Part shown: positions 1 through 8,963 of the stretch, piece by piece
How the letters are laid out: every line of letters starts with the position of its first letter
How positions within the stretch are numbered: the first letter of the stretch is position 1
Position numbers and translations under genes: made by a program
Source of the DNA: Bacteroidota bacterium
Lineage (GTDB): Bacteria; Bacteroidota; Bacteroidia; NS11-12g; UBA9320
Assembly (NCBI GenBank): GCA_013359235.1
Contig: JABWCE010000005.1
Coordinates: 98,182 to 162,181, forward strand
DNA length: 64,000 bases
Reading direction: 5' to 3'
The notes under the pieces: generated by a model
The model's database searches: none
What the model saw: the letters and a program-made list of their open reading frames with translations, nothing else
Told to the model about the DNA's origin: nothing

Positions 1-1368
1 TTTGTTTCTGAAGGATGTGAAGGTGGAATGGATAGCTACAATCATTATTTAATTTCAAAATACACATGGAAATATCCTCATCTTCTACTTGATCAATGGG
101 GAAAACCATTGTACAACCTAATTGCTTCTCCGTTTGCAAACATTGGGTTTATAGGTGTTAAATTATTTAACATACTACTTTGGATTGGAAGTGCTTGGCT
201 CACGTGGCTCACATCTCGCAAATTAAACTTAAAGTATTCATGGATTGCTTTTTTAATTGTATTATTACCTCAAGTTTCATATCAAAATACAATTTCAGGA
301 CTCACAGAATATTTAAACGAATTTCTACTCATTTCATTTGTTTATTTTATTGCAATTAAAAAATGGAATATTGGTGCCGCAATTGCAGGTTTGCTGCCTT
401 TTGCACGTAGCGAGGGTTTTGTAATTATGGCTGCTACGGCTTTTTACCTCGTTTTTATAGTAAAAGAATATAAAAGCCTTTTATGGTTTGTAGCAGGTTC
501 GGTTTTTTTTAGCTTGCTTGGGTTAATTATTTATGGAGATATTTTATGGATTTTTACCAATAATCCTTATATTATAGCACAAGCAAAAGGAATGAATTTG
601 TGCGGTAATGGTAGTTTATTTCATTATGTAAAACTTTCAAGATTTATTTTTTCAATTGCCGGAGTAATACTTTTAGTAGCAGGCTCGGTAATTTCTTTTA
701 TATTGCTTTTCAAAGGCAATAAAAATGACAAATTTCGGAACAATTTTATTTTTTGGCTTTGTTGCGGAATATTTTGGTTGTTTTTCGCTGTACATTCAAT
801 TATTTGGTGGAAAGGTATAATGGGGAGTTGCGGCTACACAAGAGTTATGATTGTAATTACTCCTCTTGCTGCGCTTATTGGCAATTACTCAATAAGTTAT
901 TTAACAGAAACCTTTAGTAAACTCAAATATCACATTATAGTATTTACAATTGTACTTATGCTCATTTCAATCTCCCATTTATATCAGTTTTCGAAGAAAA
1001 ATTTGCCCTATACACTATCTGACGAGCAAAAAGAATTTGTAAAAGTTGCTGACTGGCTTAAAACATACGATTACAAAGGCAGAATGATATATTTTTTATA
1101 TCCATATCTGAATATTTTGGCAAATATTGACCCCTATGATAAAAAGCATTTTGAATTTTTATGGAGTTTTGATTTTAAATATTCTCCTTTAGGAAGTTTA
1201 ATAATTTGGGATGCACATTTCGGTCCAAACGAATGCAAAATACCACTTGAAAAATTGATGAACAATTCAGATTTTGAATTAATTAAATCTTTTAAGCCAG
1301 AAAAACCATTCAAAACTCTTAATGAATATCCATTTGAAATTTATATTTTTAAAAGAGTTAAAATCTGA
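1..1368 (+). CDS. Multi-pass membrane glycosyltransferase-like protein (5' truncated)
   Basis: The reading frame is open to base 1, so the true start lies upstream of the window. The first ATG in view, at 28, follows an in-frame EGG and begins an MDSYNHY segment, which suggests it is internal. The visible 455 residues hold many hydrophobic segments over roughly the first 340 residues, followed by a soluble C-terminal tail of about 110 residues. This architecture, with an acidic segment before the first visible helices, resembles the GT39/GT83-type (GT-C) polyprenyl-phosphate sugar transferases that glycosylate lipids or proteins at the membrane. I see no motif that fixes the sugar or the acceptor. 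An O-antigen-type membrane protein without transferase activity is an alternative. Confidence 0.5.
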   Translation, partial: FVSEGCEGGMDSYNHYLISKYTWKYPHLLLDQWGKPLYNLIASPFANIGFIGVKLFNILLWIGSAWLTWLTSRKLNLKYSWIAFLIVLLPQVSYQNTISGLTEYLNEFLLISFVYFIAIKKWNIGAAIAGLLPFARSEGFVIMAATAFYLVFIVKEYKSLLWFVAGSVFFSLLGLIIYGDILWIFTNNPYIIAQAKGMNLCGNGSLFHYVKLSRFIFSIAGVILLVAGSVISFILLFKGNKNDKFRNNFIFWLCCGIFWLFFAVHSIIWWKGIMGSCGYTRVMIVITPLAALIGNYSISYLTETFSKLKYHIIVFTIVLMLISISHLYQFSKKNLPYTLSDEQKEFVKVADWLKTYDYKGRMIYFLYPYLNILANIDPYDKKHFEFLWSFDFKYSPLGSLIIWDAHFGPNECKIPLEKLMNNSDFELIKSFKPEKPFKTLNEYPFEIYIFKRVKI

Positions 1369-1387
1369 ATTATTGCTTTTAAGATAT

Positions 1388-1395
1388 TATTTTTG
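1388..1395 (+). promoter_or_regulatory. Bacteroidota -7 promoter box (TATTTTTG)
   Basis: TATTTTTG matches the TAnnTTTG -7 consensus of the Bacteroidota primary sigma factor and lies 33 bases before the nusB start. A TTG at 1373-1375 is closer than the usual -33 spacing, so only the -7 half is convincing. Confidence 0.4.
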
Positions 1396-1428
1396 CAGCC
1401 GTTTTTATAAAGAGATTCAAAAAATTTA

Positions 1429-2376
1429 ATGCTTAACAGAAGATTAATACGAATTAAGGTTTTACAGGGAGTTTACGCATATTATCAATCAGAAAATAAA
1501 AATCTAAGAGAATCAATTTTATTTATTGAAAAATCAATTAAAGGTATTGAAAAAACTTTTATTGATTTAATTCAATTTGTTTTTGAACTTTCACATTTTG
1601 CCGAAATAAAACACAACAAAACCGAAAAGTATCTGAAAACAAACAATGAATTGCCTTCGAAAATAAAATTACTATCAGAAAATTCATTTCTAAATTTCTT
1701 AAACACAAACAATAAAATAAAAGAAATTCTTAAAAAACCTTCGTATAATTGGTCGAGAGACGATGATTTTTTGTTATTAATCTTTAAAAAAATAACGGAA
1801 GAAGAATGGTTTAAAAATTTTGAAGAAAAATATACTAAAAATTTTGAAACAGATAGAAATATCATACTTGAACTTTATAGGTTTTTGATATTAAAATCTG
1901 AAGATTTTAATTCGAAATTAGAAGACATTACTATCCAGTGGCAAGACGAAAAAGTTCCATTGCTAAACTCTATTGAGAAATTAATTAATTCAGCCGAAAA
2001 TAATTCAGGAAAACTCGAAATTCCTTTGATTTCAAAAAACCTTGACGAAGACATTGATTTTGCACGGAAATTGTTTGAACTCACAATAAAAAATGCTGTT
2101 AAATTTGAGAAAATGATTGCCCAGCAAACCCCGGATTGGGATACCGAAAGAATAACGCGAATGGACATTTATATAATGGGAATGGCTTTAAACGAGTTTA
2201 CTTCATTTGAAAATATTCCAGTTAAAGTAACTATAAATGAATATTTAGAACTTGCAAAAATTTACAGCACTCCTCAAAGCTCTAAATTCGTTAACGGAGT
2301 GTTGGACAAATTGCTGAATATTTTAAAAAAAGAAGGGATGATAATTAAAAAAGGAAGAGGTTTATTAGAAAATTGA
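1429..2376 (+). CDS. nusB: Transcription antitermination factor NusB, Bacteroidota long form
   Basis: NusB binds boxA RNA with S10 (NusE) and supports antitermination, mainly in rRNA operons. The protein has 315 residues against about 140 in proteobacteria. The recognisable NusB fold is the C-terminal third (about 205-305), with the helical stretch around TPDWDTERITRMD and NEFTSFENIPVKVTINEYLELAK. The N-terminal two thirds is a charged helical extension, as is usual for NusB in Bacteroidota. The extension begins with a second NusB-like start (NRRLIRIKVLQ), so it may be a degenerate duplicate. It lies upstream of DUF1573, yajC and coaE, a frequent gene order in this phylum. The ATG start follows a -7 box. 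Confidence 0.9.
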   Translation: MLNRRLIRIKVLQGVYAYYQSENKNLRESILFIEKSIKGIEKTFIDLIQFVFELSHFAEIKHNKTEKYLKTNNELPSKIKLLSENSFLNFLNTNNKIKEILKKPSYNWSRDDDFLLLIFKKITEEEWFKNFEEKYTKNFETDRNIILELYRFLILKSEDFNSKLEDITIQWQDEKVPLLNSIEKLINSAENNSGKLEIPLISKNLDEDIDFARKLFELTIKNAVKFEKMIAQQTPDWDTERITRMDIYIMGMALNEFTSFENIPVKVTINEYLELAKIYSTPQSSKFVNGVLDKLLNILKKEGMIIKKGRGLLEN

Positions 2377-2406
2377 AATTTACATATAACTTAAATATTA
2401 TTTTTG
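2373..2406 (+). promoter_or_regulatory. Probable promoter for DUF1573-yajC-coaE (TTG / TATTTTTG)
   Basis: TATTTTTG at 2399-2406 fits TAnnTTTG, and TTG at 2373-2375 sits about 28 bases upstream, centre to centre, close to the -33/-7 spacing of Bacteroidota promoters. The upstream half overlaps the nusB stop codon. Confidence 0.45.
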
Positions 2407-2434
2407 AACCAAAAATTCTTTTAAACATTATTAA

Positions 2435-2887
2435 ATGAAAACAAACTGTAAATTATTGATTATTTTATTGATGGCAATAAATTTTGTTGCTTGCAACAAC
2501 AACAAGAAAGAAGTTGATGCAAACATTATTGAAACACCTTCGTCTAACACCAAAGGTAATGGAGCCGAAATTACTTTTGATCACGACGAATGGGATTTTG
2601 GTACAATATCAGAAGGAGAAATTGTAGAACATACATACAATTTTAAAAATACAGGGAATAAAACATTGCTTATTTCTGATGTTCAGGCCACATGCGGATG
2701 TACGGTGCCTATTTGGCCCAGAGAGCCAATAAAACCAGGACAAGGTGGTTCTATCAAAGTTCAATTTAATAGTGCCAATAAACATGAAAGTGTAATGAAA
2801 GATGTTACAATTTTTTCAAATGCTAAAGAAGTGAAAAAGAAAATTGTATTTAAGGCTTTTGTAACTTCAAAAACAGAAAACAAATAA
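2435..2887 (+). CDS. DUF1573 domain lipoprotein
   Basis: This 150-residue protein has a lipoprotein signal (hydrophobic stretch then VACNNN at about 17-22). It is followed by one DUF1573 immunoglobulin-like domain (about 45-145) with the family landmarks DFGTISEGE, YNFKNTGNK and the cysteine pair ATCGCTVP. DUF1573 domains resemble ASPM/SPD-2/Hydin-type beta sandwiches and are very common in Bacteroidota envelopes, but no molecular function is established. It sits between nusB and yajC, a conserved position that suggests only a housekeeping envelope role. A second, unlinked DUF1573 gene lies at 47449-48186. Confidence 0.8.
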   Translation: MKTNCKLLIILLMAINFVACNNNKKEVDANIIETPSSNTKGNGAEITFDHDEWDFGTISEGEIVEHTYNFKNTGNKTLLISDVQATCGCTVPIWPREPIKPGQGGSIKVQFNSANKHESVMKDVTIFSNAKEVKKKIVFKAFVTSKTENK

Positions 2888-2903
2888 AACAAAATAATAT
2901 AAA

Positions 2904-3200
2904 ATGCAAAATACAATTTTAGCAATCAACAGTGGTACAATGAATATGATAATGATATTATTGATGTTCGTTGTAATGTACTTTTTTATGATTCTTCCAC
3001 AAATGAAGAAAGGCAAAGCACAAAAGAAATTTTGGGGTGAACTGAAAAAAGGTGACCATATTGTAACATCGGGCGGTATTCATGGAAAAATTACAGAGTT
3101 GAAAGATACAACTGTGATTATTGAAGTTGAAAGTGGTGTGAAAATTAAAATAGAAAAATCGTCAATTTCATTAGAATTGTCGCAGGCAGCACAAAAATAA
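2904..3200 (+). CDS. yajC: Preprotein translocase auxiliary subunit YajC
   Basis: YajC is a small inner-membrane partner of SecDF-YidC in protein export. The 98-residue protein shows one transmembrane helix (about 14-34, rich in Met, Ile and Val), then the signature FMILPQMKKGKAQKKFW and a small C-terminal beta domain with LKKGDHIVTSGGIHGKI and ESGVKIKIEKSSI. Length and order are typical. It starts 16 bases after the DUF1573 gene and is probably co-transcribed with it and with coaE. Confidence 0.93.
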   Translation: MQNTILAINSGTMNMIMILLMFVVMYFFMILPQMKKGKAQKKFWGELKKGDHIVTSGGIHGKITELKDTTVIIEVESGVKIKIEKSSISLELSQAAQK

Positions 3201-3219
3201 AAATTATATACACAACAAG

Positions 3220-3822
3220 ACGCTTAAAATAGGAATTACAGGTGGAATAGGTAGTGGAAAAACTACTATTTGCAAGATTTTTGAGCATTTTAATATCCCC
3301 GTTTATTACTCTGACCAAAAAGCAAAAAAACTTTTAAATTCAAATAAAGAAGTAATTAAAAACATAAAAGAATGTTTTGGTTGGGAATCATATAACGAAA
3401 AAGGAAATTTAGACAGAAACTATCTGGCAAAAATAGTTTTCAATAACCAACAAAAACTCAATTTACTCAATTCTATTGTGCATCCGCCCTTGTTTGAAGA
3501 TTACAGGAAATGGGTAATTGCCAATAAAAAATATCCTTACACTTTAAAAGAAGCAGCATTAATGTTTGAAACTTCAAGTTATAAAGAATTAGATAAAATT
3601 GTAGTTGTAACAGCTCCAATAAATACAAGGATAAACCGAGTAGTTAAAAGAGATAATGTAAGAAAAGAAGATGTGCTTAAACGCATGGAAAACCAATTGA
3701 GCGATCGTGAAAAAATAGCCAAAGCCGATTATATAATAAAAAACGACGGAAAAAATTCATTAATTATTCAAGTATTAAAATTGCATAAAATGTTTTTGGA
3801 AATGGCAAAAAACAAAAACTAA
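3220..3822 (+). CDS. coaE: Dephospho-CoA kinase with a non-ATG (probably ACG) start
   Basis: CoaE phosphorylates the 3' hydroxyl of dephospho-CoA, the last step of coenzyme A synthesis. The N-terminal P-loop (LKIGITGGIGSGKTT) is encoded from 3223 but no ATG, GTG or TTG precedes it in frame. The first usable start codon in frame is the GTG at 3478, which would remove the P-loop and about 86 residues. CoaE proteins usually begin M-x-(K/I)GITGGIGSGKS, which places the start at the ACG of 3220, one base from ATG. From there the protein has 200 residues, the normal family length, including EAALMFE and the C-terminal NQLSDREKIAKADYII. Either ACG is used for initiation or a point change has damaged the start. 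Confidence 0.85.
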   Translation, partial: TLKIGITGGIGSGKTTICKIFEHFNIPVYYSDQKAKKLLNSNKEVIKNIKECFGWESYNEKGNLDRNYLAKIVFNNQQKLNLLNSIVHPPLFEDYRKWVIANKKYPYTLKEAALMFETSSYKELDKIVVVTAPINTRINRVVKRDNVRKEDVLKRMENQLSDREKIAKADYIIKNDGKNSLIIQVLKLHKMFLEMAKNKN

Positions 3823-3845
3823 ATATTTATTTTGTCAGAAAAAAA

Positions 3846-4352
3846 ATGAAAAACAACAGTACATTAATTCTCACTCATAGCCAGATAGAAAAGAAACTTG
3901 AGAGAATGGCTTGGGAAATTTTCGAAAACAATTACAACGAAAAATGTATTATTCTAATAGGAATAGAAGATAAAGGTGTGATTATTTCAAAAGCAATTTC
4001 TGATTTTTTAAAAAATATTTCAAGTGCTGAAATTGTTTTAGGAACTATTGAAATAAATAAAAGTGATGTTTTTGATTCGCAAGCAAAATTAATATGCAAT
4101 AAAAATTTAGAAAATCAAGTAGTAATTTTGATTGATGATGTGATAAACAGCGGCAAAACAATTCTTGCATGTATGATACCTATTGCACAATACAAACCGC
4201 GTAAAATTCAAACTGCAGTACTTGCAAAAAGAAACCACAGAATGTTTCCTGTGAAGTGTAATATTTTTGGTATTTCGCTTGCAACAACACTTCAGGAACA
4301 TATATGGTTTGAGATTGACAATGACAACAAAATGAAAGTTTATTTAACATAA
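3846..4352 (+). CDS. PyrR-like phosphoribosyltransferase
   Basis: This 168-residue protein has a type I phosphoribosyltransferase fold. The PRPP-binding loop is VILIDDVINSGKTI (about 92-105), and the C-terminal part reads NHRMFPVKCNIFGISLATT, resembling the PyrR/uracil phosphoribosyltransferase branch where the residues before the active loop bind the base. The exact base is not evident, and many Bacteroidota carry this gene next to coaE or yajC without a pyrimidine operon. It starts 23 bases after coaE. Xanthine or hypoxanthine use cannot be excluded. Confidence 0.7.
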   Translation: MKNNSTLILTHSQIEKKLERMAWEIFENNYNEKCIILIGIEDKGVIISKAISDFLKNISSAEIVLGTIEINKSDVFDSQAKLICNKNLENQVVILIDDVINSGKTILACMIPIAQYKPRKIQTAVLAKRNHRMFPVKCNIFGISLATTLQEHIWFEIDNDNKMKVYLT

Positions 4353-4361
4353 ATTACAAAA

Positions 4362-4793
4362 ATGAGCAAAAAAACAATCTTACTTTTCTTAATTTTAATA
4401 ACTTCATCAATCATATTGCAAAATTGCATGAATTGTGATGATTGCAATATTTCTGCCGCTCCAAAACAATTGAAAATAGTAAACAACAAAGGCGAAAATT
4501 TAGTTTTTGGCGATAAAAAGAAATACGACCCACTTGATATTGAAATTAAAAATAATTTAAACCAAGAAGTTGAATTTTTTACAAATACAACAGATGAAAC
4601 AATAGATTTTACATTTTCTACCAATGCCGATACTTATTACGTTTTTCTCACACCTTCAGAAAAAGAAACTATTACATTTACATATACAAAAGAAAAAAAT
4701 GTTGATTGTTGCAATGATTTTGATGTAACAAAATCAACTTCACTAAATGGGGTATTGATTTCAAATTATGATTTGATAAATATTGTTAAATAA
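4362..4793 (+). CDS. Small secreted protein or lipoprotein of unknown function
   Basis: The 143-residue product has an N-terminal hydrophobic signal followed by ILQNCMNCDDC (about 19-29), where the first Cys could be lipidated. The rest is a beta-rich domain with a Cys-Cys pair near residue 128. I do not recognise the family. It starts 9 bases after the phosphoribosyltransferase and 16 bases before map, so it probably belongs to the same transcription unit. The cysteine-rich N-terminus might bind a metal or form disulfides, which is inference only. Confidence 0.55.
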   Translation: MSKKTILLFLILITSSIILQNCMNCDDCNISAAPKQLKIVNNKGENLVFGDKKKYDPLDIEIKNNLNQEVEFFTNTTDETIDFTFSTNADTYYVFLTPSEKETITFTYTKEKNVDCCNDFDVTKSTSLNGVLISNYDLINIVK

Positions 4794-4809
4794 AATTTGA
4801 TATTGTAGA

Positions 4810-5574
4810 ATGGGTATAAGAATAAAAACAAAAGAACAAATTGAGGGAATAAGAAAAAGTTGCCAATTAGCTGCAAAAACTCTTAAATATCTTGAACAAT
4901 ATGTAATAGAAGGAAATACAACCGATTTTATAAACCAAAAAGCACACGAATTTATTATTGAAAACAATGCCATTCCTGCACCTTTAAACTACAACAAATT
5001 TCCTAAATCTATTTGTACATCGGTAAATGATGTAGTTTGCCATGGTGTTCCCAATAATTATATTTTAAAAAGTGGAGATATTTTAAATATTGATATTACT
5101 ACTATATTAAACGGTTATTATGGCGATACGTGCAGAATGTATGAAGTAGGCGAAATTAGTCGTGAATCAAAAAATCTGATTGAAACCACAAAAGAATGTT
5201 TAAAAATTGGCATAAAAGAATGTTACCCAGGAAACTATTTTGGCAATATCGGTTATGAAATTAACAAGTATGCTGTGAAAAATAACTATAGCGTAGTTTA
5301 TGAATTTTGTGGACATGGAGTAGGAGTAGCTTTTCATGAAGAACCCGAAGTTTGCCATATTGCTGAAAAAAACAGTGGCAAGAAAATGCGTGAAGGAATG
5401 ATTTTTACAATTGAACCAATGATAAATGAAGGAAAAGCCAGAACAAAAATAGATAGAAACGATGGCTGGACTGCTCGAACTATTGACGGAAAACTCTCAG
5501 CACAATTTGAGCATACAATACTTATTACATCAAATGGATGTGAACTTCTTACCGATTTATACGGTGATTTTTAA
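4810..5574 (+). CDS. map: Methionine aminopeptidase, type I
   Basis: The enzyme removes the initiator methionine from new proteins. The 254-residue pita-bread fold shows all five metal ligands in their usual contexts: the two Asp of NIDITTILNGYYGDT, the His of CGHGVGVAFHE, the Glu of FTIEPM and the Glu of QFEHTILI. Length matches type Ia enzymes without the N-terminal SH3-binding extension. The start is ATG in an AT-rich context without a Shine-Dalgarno, as is normal in this phylum. It closes the forward housekeeping run and converges with the acyl-CoA dehydrogenase on the minus strand, 10 bases away. Confidence 0.95.
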   Translation: MGIRIKTKEQIEGIRKSCQLAAKTLKYLEQYVIEGNTTDFINQKAHEFIIENNAIPAPLNYNKFPKSICTSVNDVVCHGVPNNYILKSGDILNIDITTILNGYYGDTCRMYEVGEISRESKNLIETTKECLKIGIKECYPGNYFGNIGYEINKYAVKNNYSVVYEFCGHGVGVAFHEEPEVCHIAEKNSGKKMREGMIFTIEPMINEGKARTKIDRNDGWTARTIDGKLSAQFEHTILITSNGCELLTDLYGDF

Positions 5575-5584
5575 GAAAAAACTA

Positions 5585-6727
5585 TTACTTTAAAATATTT
5601 CTGGCAATTACAAGTTTTTGAATTTCGCTTGTACCTTCGCCAATAGTGCATAGTTTGCTATCGCGATAAAATTTTTCAACCGGAAAATCTTTTGTATAAC
5701 CGTAACCGCCAAAAATTTGAATTGCTTCTGTAGAGCAATGAACTGCCGTTTCTGAAGCATAATATTTAGCCATTGCAGAATGTTTTGTAACTTCTTGATG
5801 TGTATTTTTTAAATAAGAAGCATAATTGATTAATGATTCAGAAACTTCAATCTTTGTCGCCATATCTGCAAGCTTAAAACTAATACCCTGAAAATTGCAA
5901 ATTGCTTGACCAAATTGTTCTCTTTCTTTAGAGTAATTTAGAGCTGCTTCGTAGGCACCTTTTGCAATGCCAAGAGCAAGTGCAGCAATTGATATTCTGC
6001 CTCCGTCAAGTATTTTCATAGCTTGTACAAATCCTTCTCCTACATTTCCTAGAATATTGCTCTTATGAACTCTGCAATCTTCAAAAATTAATTCGGCTGT
6101 TTCGCTGGCTCTCATCCCAAGTTTATTTTCTTTTTTGCCACCTCTAAAACCGGGTGTTCCGCGTTCTACAACAAATGCTGTAATACCTTTTGAATCGAGT
6201 AATTCGCCAGTTCTAGCAAGAACTACAGCTATATTGCCTGAAATACCATGTGTAATCCAGTTTTTTGAACCATTAAGCACCCAAAAATCTCCATCTTGTT
6301 TAGCTACACAACGCATTCTCATTGCATCGCTTCCTGTATTTGCCTCTGTAAGACCCCAAGCCCCTAACCATTTGCCAGTAGCTAAATTTGGAATCCATTT
6401 TTCTTTTTGTTCTTCATTTGCAAAAGTTAAAATATGATTAGTACAAAGTGAATTATGTGCAGCAACGCTTAAACCTATTGCTCCACAAACCTTTGCTATT
6501 TCTACTACTGCAGTAACATATTCGAAATAACTTAATCCGGCTCCACCAAGCTTTTCGGGTACTAAAATTCCCATTAAACCCAATTCGCCCATTTTATTAA
6601 ATAAATCAAGTGGTAATTTTTGATTTTCATCCCATTCCATTACAAATGGTCTTATATTTTTTTCTGCAAAATCTCTTACGGTTTCGCCAATTAATATTTG
6701 GTTTTCTGTTTTGTCAAATGAAATCAT
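5585..6727 (-). CDS. Acyl-CoA dehydrogenase (butyryl-CoA dehydrogenase type)
   Basis: This FAD enzyme introduces a trans-2 double bond into an acyl-CoA and passes electrons to ETF. At 380 residues it has the full N-terminal helical domain, the beta domain (WLGAWGLTEANTGSDA, GSKNWITHG) and the C-terminal four-helix domain (REQFGQAICNFQ, STEAIQIFGGYGYTKDFP). The catalytic Glu is in IGEGTSEIQ (Glu368). It is transcribed away from the catabolic locus at 6909, sharing a 181-base intergenic region. It may serve general fatty-acid or branched-chain oxidation, or supply a second dehydrogenation to the neighbouring pathway. Substrate length cannot be read from the sequence. Confidence 0.9.
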   Translation of the reverse strand: MISFDKTENQILIGETVRDFAEKNIRPFVMEWDENQKLPLDLFNKMGELGLMGILVPEKLGGAGLSYFEYVTAVVEIAKVCGAIGLSVAAHNSLCTNHILTFANEEQKEKWIPNLATGKWLGAWGLTEANTGSDAMRMRCVAKQDGDFWVLNGSKNWITHGISGNIAVVLARTGELLDSKGITAFVVERGTPGFRGGKKENKLGMRASETAELIFEDCRVHKSNILGNVGEGFVQAMKILDGGRISIAALALGIAKGAYEAALNYSKEREQFGQAICNFQGISFKLADMATKIEVSESLINYASYLKNTHQEVTKHSAMAKYYASETAVHCSTEAIQIFGGYGYTKDFPVEKFYRDSKLCTIGEGTSEIQKLVIARNILK

Positions 6728-6878
6728 TAATAAAATGTTTTTGCAAAAATAATCATGAGGTGTATAAAATTATAAATTTCAAAATCTTTATTTTATAAAC
6801 ATTTCGGTTTAATTTTATTAAATGCCTTTATTTTATTGATACATGACAATAATCATTAAAATATTTCTTATGTAAAAA

Positions 6879-6886
6879 TACTTTTG
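6879..6886 (+). promoter_or_regulatory. -7 promoter box (TACTTTTG) in the divergent region before the catabolic locus
   Basis: TACTTTTG matches TAnnTTTG and lies 23 bases before the ATG at 6909. No TTTG is placed well at -33. The 181-base region 6728-6908 is otherwise AT-rich, and I see no clear operator palindrome in it. Confidence 0.35.
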
Positions 6887-6908
6887 TTCGATAGAACAAT
6901 TAATAAAA

Positions 6909-8924
6909 ATGTCGTATAATTCATTCAATTTTAATATTTCAAAAATATCGGTTATTGGTGCAGGGCAAATAGGTCCTGATATTGCACTTCACTTTTCAAA
7001 AACACTGTCAGCCTTTGATGTTACAGTAAATGTAATAGATATTTCACCACAGGCTTTAGAAAATGCAAAAGAAAAAGTTAATAAGAAAATACAAAAAGGT
7101 GTAGAAACCGGTGCTTTCAAACCACAATTAGCCGAAAAGATGAAATCATCTCTTATATTTTCAGACAACTATGAAAATATTAAAGGTTCGCAATTGATAA
7201 TAGAAGCAGCAACAGAAGACGAAAACATTAAAGATAAAATTTTCAGGCAAGTTGAAATACTTACTGATTCAGAGTGTATTTATTTGTCAAACTCATCGCA
7301 CATGCAGCCCGAAGTAATTTTTAGAAATATAAAAAACCAACAGCGTTGTCTTGTGGCTCATTATTTTTTTCCTGCCGAAATAAATCCTGTTGTAGAAATA
7401 GTACCAAGCGAAAACACCGATGAAAAACTTGTTGAAAATCTATTGAAATTTTATGAAAACATAGGAAAAGTGCCAATAAAAGTTAAAAGTTCTTATGGTT
7501 ATGCAATTGATCCAATTTTTGAAGGAATATGCCAAACAGCTATCAGATGTCTTGAAAAAGGCATGGGTACTGTAAAAGAAATTGATACGGCAGCGGTAAA
7601 AGCACTGGGATTGGGAGTAGGACCTTTTACAGCATTAAATCTTACAGGAGGAAACCCAATTACTGCACATGGTTTAGACGAAATGGGCAACCTCGTAATG
7701 CCATGGTTTAAAACTCCCGAAATTTTAAAAGAAAAAGCTATAAACAAAGAAAAATGGGAAACTGCCCAAAGAGGCGAAATAATTGATATACCTGTTGAAA
7801 AAGAAGAAAAGTTAATAAAAGAATTTCAAAGTTCATATTTTGCATTAGCATCATTTATACTTGATTCGGGTATTGTAAATATTGATGATTTGAACATGGC
7901 TTGCGAATTGTCGTTAGTTATAAAACCTCCGTTTTCATTTATGAACAGCATTGGAATCGGTTATGTTTACGACTGGGTAAAAAGCTATTGTTTCAACAAT
8001 CCCGAATTCAAATTTCCTCAAATTTTAAACCAGGCAAATACTGAAGGCGGTTGGAAACTTTCAGATATTATTTACAAAGTAAAAAATGAAGTTTTAATAA
8101 TCACCATCAGGAGGCCTAAAGTGCTTAATGCACTAAATCTTGAAGTACTTGATCAAATAAAAAATGTGCTTGAAAAAAACAAAGACAATAATAATGTAAA
8201 AGCGGTAGTAATAACTTCTTTTGGTGTAAAAGCCTTTGTATCGGGTGCCGATTTAAATATGCTTTCATCACTTAAGACTCCCGAAGAAGGATATAATAAT
8301 TCTCACACATTTCAAGCAGTTTTAAATTACATTGAAAATTATTCAAAACCTGTGATTTGTGCATTAAATGGTTTTGCATTTGGAGGTGGAAACGAGCTTG
8401 CAATGGCTTGTACAGCCAGAATTGCTAAAAAAGGATTACCTGTGCTGATGTGTCAGCCCGAAGTTAATCTTGGTTTTATTCCTGGAGCAGGAGGCACCCA
8501 ACGATTACCGCGTTTGATTGGAATTGCAAAAGCGGCAGAAATATTGAGAACCGCAAGAAATGTATCTTCAAAAGAGGCTTTAGAAATTGGTTATATTTAT
8601 AAAGAAGCAGATAATTTAATAGATGAATCAATTGATTTGGCATTAAAAATAGCAAATCGAGAAGTAGAAGTTGTAAAAATTGAAAAAAAACCATTTTACA
8701 ATGGCGAAAAACCAGAAAATATTGAAATAGGGCATTTGAGTAAAAAAATTGATGAAATAATTATAAAATCAATTTACGAAGGTTCAAAAATGACGCTTGA
8801 ACAAGGACTTGATTTTGAATCGAAAATGTTTGGCGAATGCTTGAATACCGAAGATATGAAAATAGGCTTAAACAACTTTAAAACAAACGGACCAAGAGCA
8901 AAAGCAAATTTTATAAATAAATAA
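6909..8924 (+). CDS. 3-hydroxyacyl-CoA dehydrogenase / enoyl-CoA hydratase fusion
   Basis: This two-domain beta-oxidation enzyme would hydrate an enoyl-CoA and oxidise the 3-hydroxyacyl-CoA with NAD. The dehydrogenase half is N-terminal (about 10-360), with Rossmann loop GAGQIG (17-22) and the catalytic His of VAHYFFPAE (His151). The crotonase half is C-terminal (about 370-671), with NALNLEVLD, the oxyanion region SGADL, and both catalytic glutamates, in [10 protein letters not shown] (Glu496) and QPEVNLGF (Glu518). This domain order is the reverse of FadB/FadJ and resembles archaeal-type bifunctional crotonyl-CoA hydratases. In the neighbouring pathway it would act on 2-aminocinnamoyl-CoA, giving the 3-oxoacyl-CoA for the thiolase at 17110. 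That substrate is inferred from context. Confidence 0.88.
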   Translation: MSYNSFNFNISKISVIGAGQIGPDIALHFSKTLSAFDVTVNVIDISPQALENAKEKVNKKIQKGVETGAFKPQLAEKMKSSLIFSDNYENIKGSQLIIEAATEDENIKDKIFRQVEILTDSECIYLSNSSHMQPEVIFRNIKNQQRCLVAHYFFPAEINPVVEIVPSENTDEKLVENLLKFYENIGKVPIKVKSSYGYAIDPIFEGICQTAIRCLEKGMGTVKEIDTAAVKALGLGVGPFTALNLTGGNPITAHGLDEMGNLVMPWFKTPEILKEKAINKEKWETAQRGEIIDIPVEKEEKLIKEFQSSYFALASFILDSGIVNIDDLNMACELSLVIKPPFSFMNSIGIGYVYDWVKSYCFNNPEFKFPQILNQANTEGGWKLSDIIYKVKNEVLIITIRRPKVLNALNLEVLDQIKNVLEKNKDNNNVKAVVITSFGVKAFVSGADLNMLSSLKTPEEGYNNSHTFQAVLNYIENYSKPVICALNGFAFGGGNELAMACTARIAKKGLPVLMCQPEVNLGFIPGAGGTQRLPRLIGIAKAAEILRTARNVSSKEALEIGYIYKEADNLIDESIDLALKIANREVEVVKIEKKPFYNGEKPENIEIGHLSKKIDEIIIKSIYEGSKMTLEQGLDFESKMFGECLNTEDMKIGLNNFKTNGPRAKANFINK

Positions 8925-8963
8925 AGTATTAAATGAATTATAAAAATTTAATCACACAATATT

